Below, one piece after another: positions 4,563-5,172 of a DNA stretch of 5,172 nucleotides (the first letter of the stretch is position 1; every line of letters begins with the position of its first letter). The stretch lies in assembly GCA_002314515.1 (NCBI GenBank), contig DCGB01000123.1:2875-8046 (forward strand). Direction: 5' to 3'. The DNA is from Solobacterium sp. UBA1789. GTDB lineage: Bacteria > Bacillota_I > Bacilli_A > Erysipelotrichales > Erysipelotrichaceae. A program made the position numbers and the translations under genes. The notes under the pieces were generated by a model. It was given only the letters and a program-made list of their open reading frames with translations. It had not been told where the DNA came from and searched no databases.

Positions 4563-5123
4563 ATGATTAAATCAACAGATATTAAACCAGGTTCTTGTTT
4601 TACTTGGGAAAATGAATTATACCAGTGCCTGGATATTCAGTTAAATAAGACCGCTATGGCCAAGATGAAGGTTAAGGTTAAGGTTAAGGTTCCTAGAACT
4701 GGTGTTGTTAAGGAATTATCTTTAATTGGTTCTGATAGTGTTGGTGAGGCTGCTATCGATAAGCGAACTTTCCAGTTCCTCTATGATTCTGGTGATGCCA
4801 TGGTTTTCATGGATGGCGAATCTTATGAACAGATTGAAATTGAAAAAAGCCGTTTACAATGGGAAAGCAATTTCCTGACACCTAATCTTGATGTTCAGAT
4901 TATGATTTATGAAGGTGAGGTTCTTGGAATTTCATTACCAGATAAGGTTGTTCTGGAGCTTGTTGAATGCGAGGAAGCTGTTAAGGGTAATACAGCAACT
5001 TCAGCTTTAAAGAACGCGGTTTGTGAAACCGGTTTGCAGATCAAGGTGCCATTATTTATTTCCAATGGCGAAAAGGTTGTCATTTCAACCATTGATGGCA
5101 AATATTCATCTCGTGCTAACTAA
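4563..5123 (+). CDS. efp: translation elongation factor P, variant loop
   Basis: The product is 186 residues, matching the usual EF-P length of about 185. EF-P binds the ribosome between the P and E sites and relieves stalling at consecutive prolines. Domain I opens with IKSTDIKPG (2-10). Domain II contains YEQIEIEKSRLQWE and VQIMIYEGEVLGISLPDKVVLEL. Domain III contains VKGNTA, the phrase ETGLQIKVPLFISNGEKVVI, and a final DGKYSSRAN, all close to family consensus. The odd part is the functional loop of domain I. Where Bacillus EF-P reads KPGKGAAF with modified Lys32, this protein reads KTAMAKMK, and Met32 falls at the modified position in a gap-free alignment made by eye. A (Lys-Val)4 run (36-43) follows. 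It lies 52 bases after comGG. A paralogue or EF-P-like protein is possible because of the loop, but the rest is ordinary EF-P. Confidence 0.94.
   Translation: MIKSTDIKPGSCFTWENELYQCLDIQLNKTAMAKMKVKVKVKVPRTGVVKELSLIGSDSVGEAAIDKRTFQFLYDSGDAMVFMDGESYEQIEIEKSRLQWESNFLTPNLDVQIMIYEGEVLGISLPDKVVLELVECEEAVKGNTATSALKNAVCETGLQIKVPLFISNGEKVVISTIDGKYSSRAN
4668..4691 (+). repeat. AAGGTT x4 tandem hexanucleotide repeat within efp
   Basis: Four perfect, uninterrupted copies of AAGGTT encode Lys-Val four times (residues 36-43). They sit in the strand that follows the EF-P functional loop. The segment is not longer than in other EF-Ps when aligned by eye, so this is a low-complexity replacement and not an insertion. 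Confidence 0.9.
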
Positions 5124-5172
5124 AAAAAGTTCTCTTGTTAAAGTGCTATGGTAAAAGTGGACATAATTAAAA

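Noticed and set aside
5124..5172. Tail after efp with TGCTATGGT (extended -10-like) and TTGTTA.
   Set aside because: The elements are not at correct spacing, there is no hairpin for a terminator, and the window ends before a next gene could give context.
1..5172. Search by eye for CRISPR repeats, tRNA or rRNA genes, insertion-sequence ends, riboswitches or phage genes.
   Set aside because: Nothing supportable was seen. Apart from short gaps the window is filled by coding sequence on one strand.

Overview
The window is an AT-rich stretch with every gene on the + strand. It reads as chromosome of a low-GC Gram-positive (Firmicutes-type) bacterium. The supporting signs are strong AGGAGG-type ribosome binding sites, a comG competence pseudopilus operon with ComGC-type pilins, and an EF-P gene close behind it. 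TGA is used as a stop (for example at 1053, 3839 and 4270) and Trp is TGG, so the code is standard rather than the Mycoplasma code. The protein style suggests Erysipelotrichia or a related gut Firmicute, but that placement is inference and no species is claimed.

Layout. (1) Positions 2-289 hold the C-terminal end of an alpha/beta hydrolase (esterase/acetylhydrolase type), cut by the window edge. (2) Positions 330-1055 encode a complete cytosolic glycerophosphodiester phosphodiesterase, closed by a clear intrinsic terminator at 1063-1092. (3) Positions 1131-4510 hold a complete and compact seven-gene comG operon: comGA (ATPase), comGB (membrane platform), comGC (major pilin) and four small minor pilins in the comGD, comGE, comGF and comGG positions. 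Six of the seven genes overlap a neighbour; only the comGB/comGC junction does not, with an 8-base gap. (4) Positions 4563-5123 encode elongation factor P, probably with its own promoter. The last 49 bases hold no assignable gene.

How the genes work together. ComGA powers assembly on ComGB of a pseudopilus made mainly of ComGC. By family knowledge the minor pilins ComGD to ComGG form the initiating tip complex, and the fibre captures DNA for transformation. The prepilin peptidase (ComC) and the DNA channel proteins are not in this window. The hydrolase, phosphodiesterase and EF-P genes are housekeeping or metabolic neighbours with no evident role in DNA uptake.

No wholly new system was found. 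The points most worth a second look are: an EF-P whose modifiable loop Lys is replaced by Met32, next to a (Lys-Val)4 run coded by a perfect AAGGTT repeat; a 95-base comGF/comGG overlap in which the ComGG membrane helix is overprinted on an acidic ComGF tail; a ComGE-position pilin with Asp in place of the +5 Glu; Ala at the -1 cleavage position of four of the five pilins; and a comGA start with no Shine-Dalgarno.
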